Assembly: GCA_023213395.1 (NCBI GenBank)
Contig: CM041465.1
Span: 237,529,741-237,593,740 of the forward strand
Length of the DNA: 64,000 bases
Source: Cycas panzhihuaensis
Taxonomy: Eukaryota; Cycadophyta
Direction: 5' to 3'
Below the pieces are notes generated by a model. It saw only the letters and a list, made by a program, of their open reading frames with translations. It ran no database searches and was not told where the DNA came from. Of the stretch, positions 22,931 through 34,508 are shown in pieces. Numbering within the stretch: the first letter of the stretch is position 1; each line of letters starts with the position of its first letter. A program made the translations under genes and the position numbers.

Positions 22931-24900
22931 TACCATTTATTTTCTTTTAAAGCAATGAAAACAACACCTACTTATAGGTGCTCCTTGAGGCTCAAAGGCC
23001 TTCTACCATATTCTCAAGTGTGCCCTTTACATTTTAATCATGAATTCTCATCATCCTATGTGTAATCTTCAGAGCTTTAAGTGCATGACACTTATGTCTA
23101 TCCTCTTGAAGATTCAACCTAATTGTACAACATACTAGTGGAACAAGGATACCTTGAACCCTCTTAATACCTAGGCAATTCTTCTTTTGTAGATACCTCT
23201 TTTACATAGGAAGAACCACCTTCTAGTCAACCACATTCATCCTTTTTTAAGTTGGTTCTTCTTAGGATTCCTACTCCATTATTCATGCCTACTTACTAAG
23301 ACCCATTTTACCTTGTCCATACTACAATATTTTTAGATTAATCCTTTAGGTGAGGATTATGAGTTGATAAAGGTAGAGTCCCCACCTAATGTTGTTTACA
23401 TTCACATCCTTCTTCATCAAGACCTATGTCATGATCTCATTTCCCATCTTTGGAGGAAGTTGATGACCATAAATCAACTCATTCACAGCCATGCCAATCT
23501 CCTCTTAGACAACAAGCTTGGATTCACTTGCCTCATTCTATACCACCTACCTATGGAAGTACCACCACCACTTCTACTTATGGAAACCCTAATTCCATGC
23601 ATGCATCTACTTCTAGATAAGTGGTTATGGCTTCACCCAGTTTACAATTAATTCATTCTTATTCTACTAGGATTATCTCTTCCTATGGTGTTAGACTTTA
23701 CCCACATCTCTTAGAGCATCTAATATGATTCCTTCTTATAAACATATTTCTCATACTCATTTCACTCATCCTTATGCTTCAATGATCTAATTACAAGCTT
23801 TGAGTATTTCTAATCCCACTTCTTCTTCATACATTCCTAGACCTACTCCACAACCTAATCCTTTCTATACTTTTAATTCAAGTTTCCCTCAATACCTTAT
23901 ACCTTAAACTAACTATATGGTTAACCTTGTAGCATGGTTTGATCTGCCCTCTACCTTTCTGCCCCATAATCGCAACAACCTATCCATTCTCTACACTCCA
24001 TATCCATCATCCTTACCTCAATGTCCTACTACGTTAAGGCCAAGGAGACCTTTCCTTTATTATATGAAGTCTCTCTTTCCATGTAAGATCTTGTTAAATC
24101 TTATGCCTCCATTTCTTCCCAATTTACCTAAATTTTCTAGTGACTCTTCTCAGGATCTTACCTTCCACATATAGGTATTTATACTTGCTTGTATAGATTT
24201 CATGCCATATGATTATGTCATGATGTACCTATTTCCTGAATTGCTTTAAGGTGATACTTTGAAGTGGTTTTACTATCTCCTCTCAACTTCCATTCTATCG
24301 TTCTAATAATTAGTTGACTCCTTTATCAACTATTTTGATGTGGTGAGACCATTTGAATCAGGTATTAAATCTTCATTAGTTATTAAGTAGAACCATGATG
24401 AGACATCAAGGGATTTTGTTAGGAGATTTCAAGACTGAGTACATGCTTGTCACTTATGCCTTAACCCTAGTCTATTATTTGATCTATTTATTAATGCGTT
24501 GTGATCCCATATGTACTTAGAAGTTCTAAAACTAGGCCTTGAAACATATGAAGAAGCGGTTGATTGTTGATTAGCCTTAAAAATATTTAAAATTCAAGTA
24601 GGTATTAAGAAGGTTAGGAAACATATGCCTTCTAAGGAAATAATTCAAACTATAAAGGCCTCCCATCCTGAACCCACTTATGATCATCTAACTTCTTCAA
24701 TTAGATCATTAGAATGCACAATTAATACTAAATTGTATATTGATGCTCCTTCTCAAATTTAGCCTTCCTAAGAGACTAAAGTTATTCATATTACCAATGG
24801 GAGGAAGAAACAAGCTCCTCCCCCACCACCTCCTCCCTTTAGAAAGATGAAATAGTGTTCATACCATCAAATAGATGTGCATGATAAAAGTGAGTGCTGA
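22931..24900 (+). pseudogene. gag of element F
   Basis: N-terminal Pro/Tyr/Ser-rich part (about 23360-24140), then the capsid domain from FILACIDFMPYDYVMMYLFPELL (about 24177) through GDTLKWFYYLL, FINYFDVVRPFESG and DFVRRFQD to LGLETYEEAVD (about 24565). The CHHC knuckle CSYHQIDVHDKSEC is at about 24857-24898. Several in-frame stops (24249, 24307, 24388, 24438). Confidence 0.8.
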
Positions 24901-27050
24901 ATAATTCAAAATATAACTCAAAATATAGGTGTTCAAATAAATTGCTCTTTTAAGTCATCTTTAGACCAAATGATCTATAAGAATCTATTGCCTCAATATA
25001 ATGAGAAGATGAGTAAAGATGATAAAGATAAGGAAAATCAAGTATAAGATGATGAAGGTAAACCCTTGAATTCTAATTTATCAAAGAAGACTACCACTCC
25101 CCTAAGTGCTCCAATAAAAAGAATTAACAACCAATCTTGACCACCTCCTAAAGGTGGGGATACCAAGAGAACTATAAACATAGTGGAGACCACAAAGAGT
25201 ATAGGTCCAACTAAATCATATGATGATTTGATGGTAAGGAATCATGACTCTTTACCTATAATACCCCCCCATCCCATTAGGTTTAGGTCCATTCCCTCTA
25301 GTCTAAAGGATGGATCATTCTCTTTAGTTAAGGAGTTAAAGACCATTCTAATAGGTATATTGGTTATTAATTTATTGAAGTGTTTCCATAAGTAATGTCA
25401 ACTTTTATTTGATACATTAAGAGTTCCTATGGTAGTTTCTTCACTTGCCTCTACTCTTTATTTTTATTTAGCTACCTTGTCTAGTCACTCTACCCATGTG
25501 TCGAATGATATACCCATATTCTATATCGAGATTTTGAAGGATGATGTTAATATTAAGCGAGTTATTATTGACAAGGGATCATTCACCAATGTAATCCCTC
25601 TTTGTCTTGTTAAAGATCTGGAGATTTCTATTTTTGATCCATGTGAATGGATTTTCCAAGGGTATGATAAGAATCAGAAGGTGCCCTTGGGTCAAGTCAC
25701 TCTTCCTCTTACATTGGAAGAAAATATGGTTCCTATTAAGCTTACCATTATCGACCTGGATTGAGTATAATATTCTTTTGGGTAGGACCATGGATCACCC
25801 AAATGGCAGTGGTTTATTCTTCCCTCTTTGGTGAACTTAGGTTCATCCATGAGGGACAATTAAAAATCATCAAGTGAATGATGGAACCCATTAAGCAATC
25901 AATTTCTCTTATTGAGACTTTTCTGAAGCCTCGTGAATCCTCAAACTCTATGGAGTACTTCTTTTAATCACTTGGTCTAGGCCACTACTTTTCTATTAGA
26001 TCCCCTTCTACCCAACCATAAGTAAAGGATATGGATTTAGTTGAAATTATTCCTTTATCATTAGGTTCCCCATCTATTTCTATTCTTTTAGACTTAATTG
26101 ATTGCTCTTCAGTTTCCTCTTCTTCCATTTTTGATGAAGAAGTAGATTCTCACTCTATCATATCTCATAGAGGTCCATCCTTGGCTAGATCCATTAGCAT
26201 AAGTGCCTTCTCTCCTATTCAAGCTCATTTTCATAGGTTTTATGCTTTCCCTTATGGGTAAATATAATGGCTCCTTCCGTTTCCACTCTTTCAATTACTA
26301 CTTCTTTGATTTTAGTTGTGCATGATTCACGTGTTGATACTCCCCCATCTTTCTCTTGCTCTCCTTTATTTAAGATATGGTTGAATAAGCATGAGAGGAA
26401 AACATTGTTGCATCAATACCTAGACTTAGAATCATAGAGTGAAGATATTGATTCACTAGATATAGGATAAAATAGTCACCACACATCCACTAGAGTATAG
26501 GAAGTTAATTCCATCTCCATTATTTCTTTTCCTACCTGTCTCCATGTGGATCCTTTTCCATATTCTCTCATCCTAATATATTGGTCTAACTACGACTATG
26601 GCATAGATCATTAAGAGCTTAACTAAGTTTTTTCTTTAGTTTGGAAGTTCATTGATAGGCCCATTTTCTTTTCTCGTGTTTCTTTAATCATGGAGTTTGT
26701 TCCCACTTATTCAAACTCTTTAGTTGGTCCTTTTTCACCTTTCATGCCTCTCTTTCCATCTATTTTCCAATCTAAAAACCTTCTCCTCATCAATATTTTC
26801 TAACTAGACCATTTTGAAAATGATGAGGTGATCGTAGAGCATCTAGTAGGTTCATCTCCTAGTTTCCTTAATGGACATCATAAGTTCAGTTTCTTAAAAG
26901 TTATAGTTAATCATTCTCAGCTCCAGAAGGCTATTTCTTTAATAGAGCTTGCCCCTCCTTATTTTTAGGAAAAGAATATAATACTTATGGAATAAACCAT
27001 TGATGTAGACTTAGAGATAGAGGATATTCCTAGAATTATTAAGTTGGGAA
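24901..27050 (+). pseudogene. Protease and acidic linker of element F
   Basis: The protease active-site region reads VIIDKGSFTNVIPL (about 25561-25602; DKG for DNG/DTG), followed by GYDKNQKVPLGQVTLPLTLE and a frameshifted ILLGRTMD at about 25770. The long Ser-rich linker (about 25860-27000) is colinear with A 1828-2690, with an FLNGHHKF-like segment before RT. Broken frame. Confidence 0.7.
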
Positions 27051-28460
27051 CTAGTTATACTCCCCAAGAGATCGCTCAGTTTAAGGATCTCTTTCATGAG
27101 TTCTGCTCAGTTTTTGCATAGGACTATAAAGATATGCATGGTCTTGATTCCCATGCTATCAAATATAACATTATGGTAATCCCTGGCATAAAACCCAAAT
27201 GGAAAAAATAATTCCCTATCCACCTATGCCTTTCTCTTGCGAGTAAACAGGATGTGGAGAAGCTATTAGGATTTAGATTTATTGAGAGTGTTGATTATTC
27301 TCAATGTGTTTCTAGCATAGTTCTTGTAGTAAAGAAGAATAGGGTAATTCAAATTGGCATCAACTTTTGTGATATTAATGATACGTGTCCCAAGGATAAT
27401 TTTCCTCTCCCTTTTCTTGACTAGATTTGGGACTAGACTACTGGTTTCAAGGTAATTTCCCTTATGGATGGTTTTTTAGGATATAATTAGATTTCTATCA
27501 TACATTGTAACCACCACAAGATAGATTTTACGACTCCTTAGGGAACCTTTATTTATAAAGTCATGCCATTTAGATTGAAAAATACTAGTGCGATATATCA
27601 AAGAGCTATGGTCTATATTTTCTATGACTTGATCAGTGATATTATTATTGTATATTTAGATGATATGCTTGCCCTTTCACATAAAAGATTTGATCATCTA
27701 TGTGACCTAAGAATAATTTTTGAAAGGTGTAAGAAATATTGCTTATTCCTTAATCCTTCCAAGTGCATTTTTGATGTTACATCATGAAATGTATTAGGAA
27801 ACATCATTTCTTAAGATGGGATTAGAACTGATCTTGAAAAAATTGAGGTAATTATCCAAATACCTCCCCTCAAGATCCAAAAGTAAATTAAATCTTTTCT
27901 AGCTAGACTTGGTTTCTTAAGATGTTTCATTATTAATTTTGCCTTAGATGCTAAGCCTATTACTAATCTTTTAAAGAAAGATGTTGAATTACAATTGAAT
28001 TCTCAAGTTCAAGAGTCCTTCAATAAGTTGAAGCAAGCCTTGGTTTCTACTCTAGTTCTTGCTCTACTAAGGTTCAACAAGTCGTTCATTTTATATACTT
28101 TATCTATAAAGGAATCATTAGCAGGGATGTTAGCATAAGAGAATGACTTTGATAAAGAAAGGGCTATCTATTTTATTAGTAGGACCCTCGTAGTAGTTGA
28201 TCTTCACTATCTCTTTCTTGAAAAAGAGTGCCTTGATTTAGTCTTTGCTACTAAAAATCTATGTCACTGCCTCCTTGGAGATAGGGTCCACCTCATTATT
28301 CAATCAGATCCTATAAGATATTTACTTACCACGCCTAACCATACTAGTCAATTACATAAGTGGTCTTTGTTACTTCAAGAGTTTAATTTGCAATAGATTA
28401 ATTAGAAATTAAAGAAAGGCATGATCATCCTGGGGATTATGGATGACACTCATCTTTCCA
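27051..28460 (+). pseudogene. Reverse transcriptase and RNase H of element F
   Basis: RT: DINDTCPKDNFPLPFLD (about 27370-27420), SLMDGFLGYN, MPFRLKNTSAIYQRAM, then VYLDDMLALSH (about 27649-27680). F thus keeps Y-L-D-D, where A and B have F-M-D-D. RNase H: KALVVVDLHYLFLEKECLDLVFATKN-like (about 28185-28260), then YLLTTPNHTSQLHKW. Stops and frame changes throughout. Confidence 0.8.
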
Positions 28461-29785
28461 ATTCTATTAGTCAACCTATTAATGATTCCCTCTTAGATGA
28501 AAATATCCTCCATATCTAGGGCATCTCTTCTGATGATTCATATTATGGAGAGATCAGATTATATCTTCACGATCAATCTTTCCTTTCTCTTACTACTTCA
28601 AAGAAGAGAAGATGAATCTAAGATACTGCTAGGTGATACCTTTTACTTGATGTCATACTGTATAAGTGTTCTTTCAATGGGATTCCATTAAGGTGCCTTT
28701 TGCCCGATGAATCATTGGTTTCCTTAACAGAATCCCATGAAAGAATATGTGATGGGTACTTTGGTGGTCAATCAATAGCCTAATACATTCTTTGCATAGG
28801 CTATTATTGGCCTACTTTATTTAAAGATGCCCACTCTTATGTTCAAAAGTTCCAAAAATGCCAATCCCATGCAACTTTGATATACAAACCTACATAGGAA
28901 ATGAAATTAATAGTCTCACCATGGCCTTTCTCCTAATGGGGTCTTGATCTTATTGGTTAGATTTTTCTAACATCGTCTAATAGGCATAAATTCATCCTAA
29001 TTATAACTGAATATTTTATGAAGGAGAGTGAGGCTATCCCATTAGTCTCTACTACTAGAAAAATGGTTGCCACATTTATATTCTAGTATATCATTTATAG
29101 GTTTGGGATACTAAATATTATTATTACTAACAATGGGACTTCATTTTGTAATCCCCATATCAGTGAGTTGTGTAATAAGTTTTATATCACCCATAGAATA
29201 TCCACCCCTTATCATCCTTAGGCAAATGAATAGGTAGAAGCTTTCAACAAGATCTTAGCCAAGATTCTAGCTAAGGTAGTTGTTACCTCACATAAGGATT
29301 GGCACTCCTAGTTATTTACAGTGTTATGGGCTTATAGGAATGACATTAGAAATACTATGGGTATGAGGTCATTTTCTATTATTTATGATGTCAAAGCCAT
29401 GCTTCCATTAGAGGTTGAAATTTCTTCTTTACGTGTCTTATTAAAGGAGTTTATTAACGAATAATTTCAAAGGGAAGCATGCCTTTTAGAACTTAAGAAA
29501 TTAGATAAGATTTACTTGTAAGCCTTATAAAATAATATGGCATCCAACTCTAGAGTCTAAGTTACACATGATAGGTAACTTAGACCCAAAGAGTTCAATG
29601 TTGGTGATAAAGTTTTAAAGTTAGAATATTTACATGATAAGCAACGTAAATTTTGTCCTAAGTGAACAAGACCTTTCTTAGTAATTAAAGATTTAACTAA
29701 TAGAGCTTATTATATTTCAACATTGGAAGGATTAGAATTTAAAATGCCCATTAACTCTCAATATTTAAGAAAATTTTATGCCTAA
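28461..29785 (+). pseudogene. Integrase of element F
   Basis: Zinc region HERICDGYFGGQS ... CQSHA (about 28731-28870). Core with GLDLIG (about 28940, first Asp). The second catalytic Asp is replaced in TNNGTSFC (about 29128-29155). The Glu segment is VEAFNKILAKIL (about 29236-29275). The C-terminal end LRKFYA is at 29785. Inactive by both stops and Asp loss. Confidence 0.8.
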
Positions 29786-30449
29786 AAGCATGCATATATT
29801 CCCTCTATAATGAGGATAAACTACGACTCTAAAACATTTTCCTTTGCCTAATGAGCTAAAACTATGGGTAAACTCCTCTTCTTTTTTATTTCTTCTTGCT
29901 TTTTGCTAAGCATTTTTGTCTTTTTGTGATAGATCTTACTCACAATTGTATAAGTATTTTGCTCTTTCTAGCATCTAGATTAATTATGAGGCTTCCATTA
30001 CCATATTTGGATCTCTTTCTCTTTTGGGTTCTATACTTAAAGGAGAACTTAAGCCCCCATCTTTATTTTATTTTTTTTCATCATGAAAAGAGAAATGCTT
30101 CCGTTAATTTCAAGTAGTTAGTGTTTGGTTGAGATTGTAGTTTTATTTGCTAGTTCATTACCTAGATATTTCCTTTTTGGTCATATATCACCAGTTGTTC
30201 TTGATTATTTTCATTATCCTTAGTTCTCTCTATTAATCTTTTGGAGTGGATACTTATTATGTTGCCTTCCTTTCACATTTAGAGATACCATGATTTTGAT
30301 CTTCTCTTTTCCTATAGTTCTATCCTTAAGGAGATTGGTATTTTTTATTATAGAGTCTATTAAAAAGGATAAAGCATTATTGTGTTAAGTAAAAGAATTT
30401 CATTGGTGGATGATTATGATCCTTTTCTTATAAAAAAGTGAAAGTGGAA

Positions 30450-30489
<40 letters not shown>

Positions 30490-30840
30490 GTAAAGTAAAG
30501 TAAAAAGAAGAAAAAGAAAGTTTATCATTATCATCCTCTTATAATATGAGATAAGCTACATGACTACTTCATCCCCACTTGTCTATCTATAGGTTGGGTT
30601 CATTTTGATGAGTCATTCAAGACTTTCAAATCTAGTTGCTTGGGTCCATCATAGCCTTAATTATGATCAAACCCTGTTTGACATATTACTAGTATTAATT
30701 ATAATCATCTTGCTTATGATTCTTCTTTTTCTTCACCACAGTTAGAATTAAGAGCATTTATTTACCATCTCCTTATCAATTAATTAATGTACCTTCCCTT
30801 ATTAATCATATAGTCTCTAAATTTTGATCCTATTATTCCC
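29786..30840 (+). other. Spacer between integrase and second RNase H, element F
   Basis: About 1.05 kb against 3.6-3.9 kb in A, B and C: the antisense gene is not here. A TA microsatellite runs at about 30452-30485. The short open stretch at 29896-30117 shows no family motif. Confidence 0.6.
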
Positions 30841-31245
30841 ATGGCATTGAGTATTTTCACTGATGGAGGTAGTAGGAGAAACCCAGGACTATATGCTTTT
30901 ACTTAGGTGATTTATGACCAATCGGGAACTCCCCTCCTTTCCATGGGGTCTTTTATACCTAGGGTGACCAATAATAAAGATGAATATCTTACAATTATAG
31001 GAGCCTTATCAAATGTTTCTTGCATTTACCTCAGACCTATTACTATATGTGTTGACTTTCAGGTGGTAGTTTATTAATTGGTTGGGATGTATCAGGTTCA
31101 TTCTCCATGACTTCTTCTTTTACATCATTAGGCTTCATCATTATTATCCCTATTTACTTTAGTTACCATTCAACATATACCTTGTTTCCTTAACCTTGAA
31201 GCTAGCACGTTTATTTCCTCTATTCTTGATGATCATTTTGATTGA
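30841..31245 (+). pseudogene. Second (archaeal-type) RNase H of element F
   Basis: Opens MALSIFTDGGSRRNPGL, keeping the first catalytic Asp that A and B lost, then VTNNKDEYLTIIGAL (Asp for the usual Ala before Glu) and CVDFQVVVY. 135 codons to TGA at 31243-31245, with a few in-frame TAG/TAA stops. Confidence 0.75.
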
Positions 31246-32380
31246 CTTTATTCCTTTTTCTAGGGGCATCCCACTCTGGAACGAGTATAAACTACCACTT
31301 TATGATGAGTATAAGTTATTGGTTTAGGGAGATTATAGATTTGAGTAATCCGAACGTTAAAATGATAGGTGGGAGATTACAATGAAGTATTTGAAAGGGA
31401 TAGACCCATATGGGAATCTTGGGCCATGGAGGATCTTGGAAAGAGGCAAGTCCCTAAAAGCCTCTTGCCCTAGAAGGAGCCAAAGAGGAATCTAATATAC
31501 TCAGATAACTAGTTGTTTCTTAAGTGAAATTAGTTTAATTTGGTAAACAATTGATTTTCTTTATGATATATTATGTAAATGTGGGATATATCCTATTTTT
31601 ATATAATCTATCAGGAGTATGATATGAGTTATTTGAGTTTCCTTTTAGGAGATTCATGTCACTCCTTTTTTTATTTTTATAAACCTATTACCATTTGTTT
31701 TAAATCGTTTTAAGTTTATAAAAAATAGAATAAGTAAACATTTTACCTGCTTCCTTTTGATCTTTTACTTATCTTCTAGTTTTCTCTCTTTCTTGTAATC
31801 TTTTCTTTCCTAAACCATACCACTCCATAATGAGTATAAACTATCATGTATATAGCATGATAAAAATCCAAAAAAAAAAGTATATAACCATAAAAGAACA
31901 AAAAAAAAGTATAAAATGGTAAAATTTATTATATGTTTCTTTGGATGATCAAGCATGTTTCTTTGGATGATCAAGGAGATAAATGTATCCTATACTCAAT
32001 TAAAAAGGGAAATAAGGGGGGAAAAGTATTTAGAGATAATTCATACACAAGTTTTAGAAGAAAATGATTGATATATATACATGATAATAAAAGATATAGT
32101 ATATCTTTCACCTAGGTGACTCATGATATATATTGGAGGCTCAAAAAATGCCTCTCATCACCCTCCTATCTCTCATATAGTATAGGATACACTCATCTCT
32201 ATGACCCTTGATGAGATCCCTTTAAAACATCTAGACTTGCTCTCTCCTTCTTGCCTAAAGTCTCCCTATGTGTATACACTCCACAAGGTGAGAGGTGGTG
32301 TCAACCCTGTTATATAGTTATACTCACTAATGGAGTATATCTGGCTCCTACCTGAGCCAATGTCATCCTCTACAAGTATC
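31246..32380 (+). other. Spacer after second RNase H, element F
   Basis: No gene. The post-integrase phrase (TGAGTATAAACTA type) recurs at about 31278 and 31837, as after integrase at about 29810. The stretch 32100-32160 (ATATATTGGAGGCTC) matches the segment before the PMD gene's 3' end in B (59775-59800). A 22-bp tandem duplication is at about 31934-31977. Confidence 0.5.
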
Positions 32381-33931
32381 ATCTTTCATCCTCATCTACC
32401 TTAAGCTTTAGCTCTCATGTCCTTGGCTCTGTCCTTGTGTCCATATAGAGATCTCAAGCTTGAAGTGCATAGCTATAATAAGTAATATGACATCCTAGAA
32501 GTTTGCAATCCACTACATTCCATGTTGGCACCTCTTTTTTTGATGCTAAAATACAGGTGAAGATCACCTCTAAGGTCCTATGCACCTCCCACAAGGTCAC
32601 CATCTCATCACCTACCCAATGAAAACATGAAATTTGTGATTAGTTCCTTAAAAGAAAAAGCCCTCAAAAAGTAAAGAAGTATGATGTGATATAAGAAATA
32701 AATCAATTAAACAACATACCTAGTGATCCTCCTCTTTTTGGCCCTATATCTAACACCTCCTCTGCTGCTAGTACCTCTCCTCTATGTGGCTCCTAGGGAA
32801 CCTCCTAAGTGACTCTACCCTCTTTGGATCTACTCCCTTCACCCCTACCCTATCCATCTATCGATCCTAGCTCCATGCCCTACATGGAGTCTTCCCTCCC
32901 CTCCATAAGTGCTTCACCTCCTCTCCTAAGCACTTGGTGACTCCCTCCTACTCCACCACTAAATGAGGAACCTCCTCATCCCCCCTCCCCACCACCTCTC
33001 CTATTATGTCCTCCTCTGTCTTGTCCTCTCCCTCTCCCCTATCTAGCTATAGAAGCCTCCTCTACAACCACCCTCTCAATGGCATCCATCTCATCATCAC
33101 TCAAGACTGGCAACCCTGCATAAGTATCCTTTATGAGCTACCTCCTTGCCATATTGCTGAGGAGAGGGATGTGAGTACTCCTCACCATGATTGCTAGCAT
33201 GTTATAGATCTGTGACCTTATGTGCCACCTAGTCATCCCTAATTTTATCATTAGCAGCTCTCCTAGCTCTCCCTCTAATGTCATGAGTAGAATTTGATCA
33301 TATAGACAACACATTAATATAGAGTTATATGAGAAAGCTCCTCTCCCTATCCTCCTAATATTGGATAATAGATGGGTGATATTATCTATTATGTACTAAT
33401 CCTAGTTAATCTAGATCCCCTTCTCATATCTTTATACCACTCCTATCTACTGAGCTAGAATCCCCATGAAGTTCTGGGTTCTATCTATCTTATAAATGAT
33501 AATAAGAGAAATGATCCTATATACTACTGGGATGTCATCCATTATCCTAATGTCCTCCACTAAGATCCTATGCTAGTCTATTTGATTAGTAATTCTAATT
33601 AGGTAATCATTACATACTATTTGTAACTTCTCATCTATCACGTAGATGAGTTTGACCCTCTCTCCATGCCATTTGACCCTTAGGATCCCCCTACATCCCT
33701 TAAAATAATCTAAATCTCTCTAATAGATTATACTCTAAATATGTTATGTCTTAGGACCTAACAAATAATGAAATCATGCAGAATCTTGTGCTCCATGATG
33801 AGTTGGGTGGATGCATTCACCCATGAGAGGCCACATGCCCTTAGAATACCCCATCCTACCTCATCTAGCTAACTCGCAAGCTTCTCAATGTTCATTCCTT
33901 CATTTTCCCATGTCTCCACTCTCTCTAGGGC
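32381..33931 (-). pseudogene. Antisense PMD gene of element F
   Basis: Minus-strand homologue of the A/B/C antisense gene. Main exon from an acceptor (ATGTAG, 33934-33932) to 32720, intron 32612-32719 (GTATG ... GGGTAG), last exon from 32611. PMD-like start ENEGMNIEKL, RACGLSWVNAS, HNIFRV (about 33900-33740), and GRGAFSYNSILMCCLYDQ at about 33350-33300 matching B's RGGLSYSTLLQCWYFNH. A Glu/Arg/Gly-rich tail follows at 33100-32720. Many stops. Exon 1 and its promoter are not identified; copia-type element G interrupts intron 1. Confidence 0.65.
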
Positions 33932-33950
33932 CTACATCACATCATATAGA

Positions 33951-33955
33951 GTATG
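33951..33955 (+). repeat. Target site duplication of element G, left copy
   Basis: GTATG here and at 39776-39780, directly outside the two LTRs of G. Confidence 0.85.
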
Positions 33956-34488
33956 TGTTGGGTGTAATGTCATCACTCAACTCCCTCTTACCTACCAGGA
34001 TTGTGCACCTCAATTTAGACATGTGATGCTCAACATATCAAGGTAAGTTAAGGTAAGTTGAGTTAGTTTCATTTGAGTTAAGTTAGTATTATTTTATTAT
34101 TAATTTGAATTCAGGGGTTGAGGAGTTTCCCTCCTCCCCCAAACTATAAATGTTAAGGGGTGTACAACCCTAGTGTCTTTAGACACCGCCTACCTTTGAG
34201 GAGATTTGTAATGCTCATTATTGCTACAATGGATTGAACAACAAGGCTTTCATGTTCTTTATGCTATTGTGATTATGACATATTGATGTATTGATGCAAT
34301 ACTGGTTTATGGTTATTTGATATATGTTCTGACCTATTCTCCTACTAGTTATATTCCTTCATTTGGTATCAGAGCATAGTCTTGTAAACTTTATATTCCA
34401 TCATTTGGTATCAGAGCATAGTCTTGCAAACTTTATATTCCATCATTTGGTATCAGAGCATAGTTTGGTTACAATATATATTCCTTCA
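33956..34488 (+). repeat. 5' LTR of element G
   Basis: Nearly identical to the 3' LTR except for one extra 42-bp unit near its end. Units begin at about 34350, 34392 and 34434. Each contains the PBS-like phrase TTTGGTATCAGAGCATAG. Confidence 0.9.
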
Positions 34489-34489
34489 T

Positions 34490-34508
34490 TTGGTATCGGT
34501 ATCGAGCG
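34490..34508 (+). promoter_or_regulatory. Primer-binding site of element G
   Basis: TTGGTATCGGTATCGAGC follows the LTR end. It is TGGTATCAGAGC (initiator tRNA-Met type) with an internal duplication of GGTATC. Intact versions of the motif lie within the LTR repeats upstream. Confidence 0.6.

Larger units (their letters stand above)
20516..33955 (+). mobile_element. Element F: older Tat-like Ty3/gypsy element, split by G
   Basis: Order on the + strand: presumed 5' LTR, PBS, gag, protease, RT, RNase H, integrase, second RNase H, then the antisense PMD gene up to 33955. Copia-type element G is inserted there, and F sequence resumes after 39775. The 3' LTR is not seen and may lie beyond the right edge, past nested H, C and B. 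Proteins are recognisably of the A/B/C family but more divergent. The second RNase H lies before the antisense gene here, not after it. Confidence 0.75.

Noticed and set aside
30452-30485. TA repeats (also near 5838, 37000 and 44812) as CRISPR-like or structured arrays
   Set aside because: Simple dinucleotide microsatellites with no spacer structure; the DNA is plant nuclear.
34350-34476. 42-bp repeats of G as a CRISPR array or satellite
   Set aside because: Directly adjacent units inside an LTR, each carrying a PBS motif; no unique spacers, only two or three units.
34377-34500. tRNA gene at the GGTATCAGAGC motifs
   Set aside because: The motif is the complement of the tRNA 3' end used as a primer-binding site; no cloverleaf or internal promoter boxes surround it.
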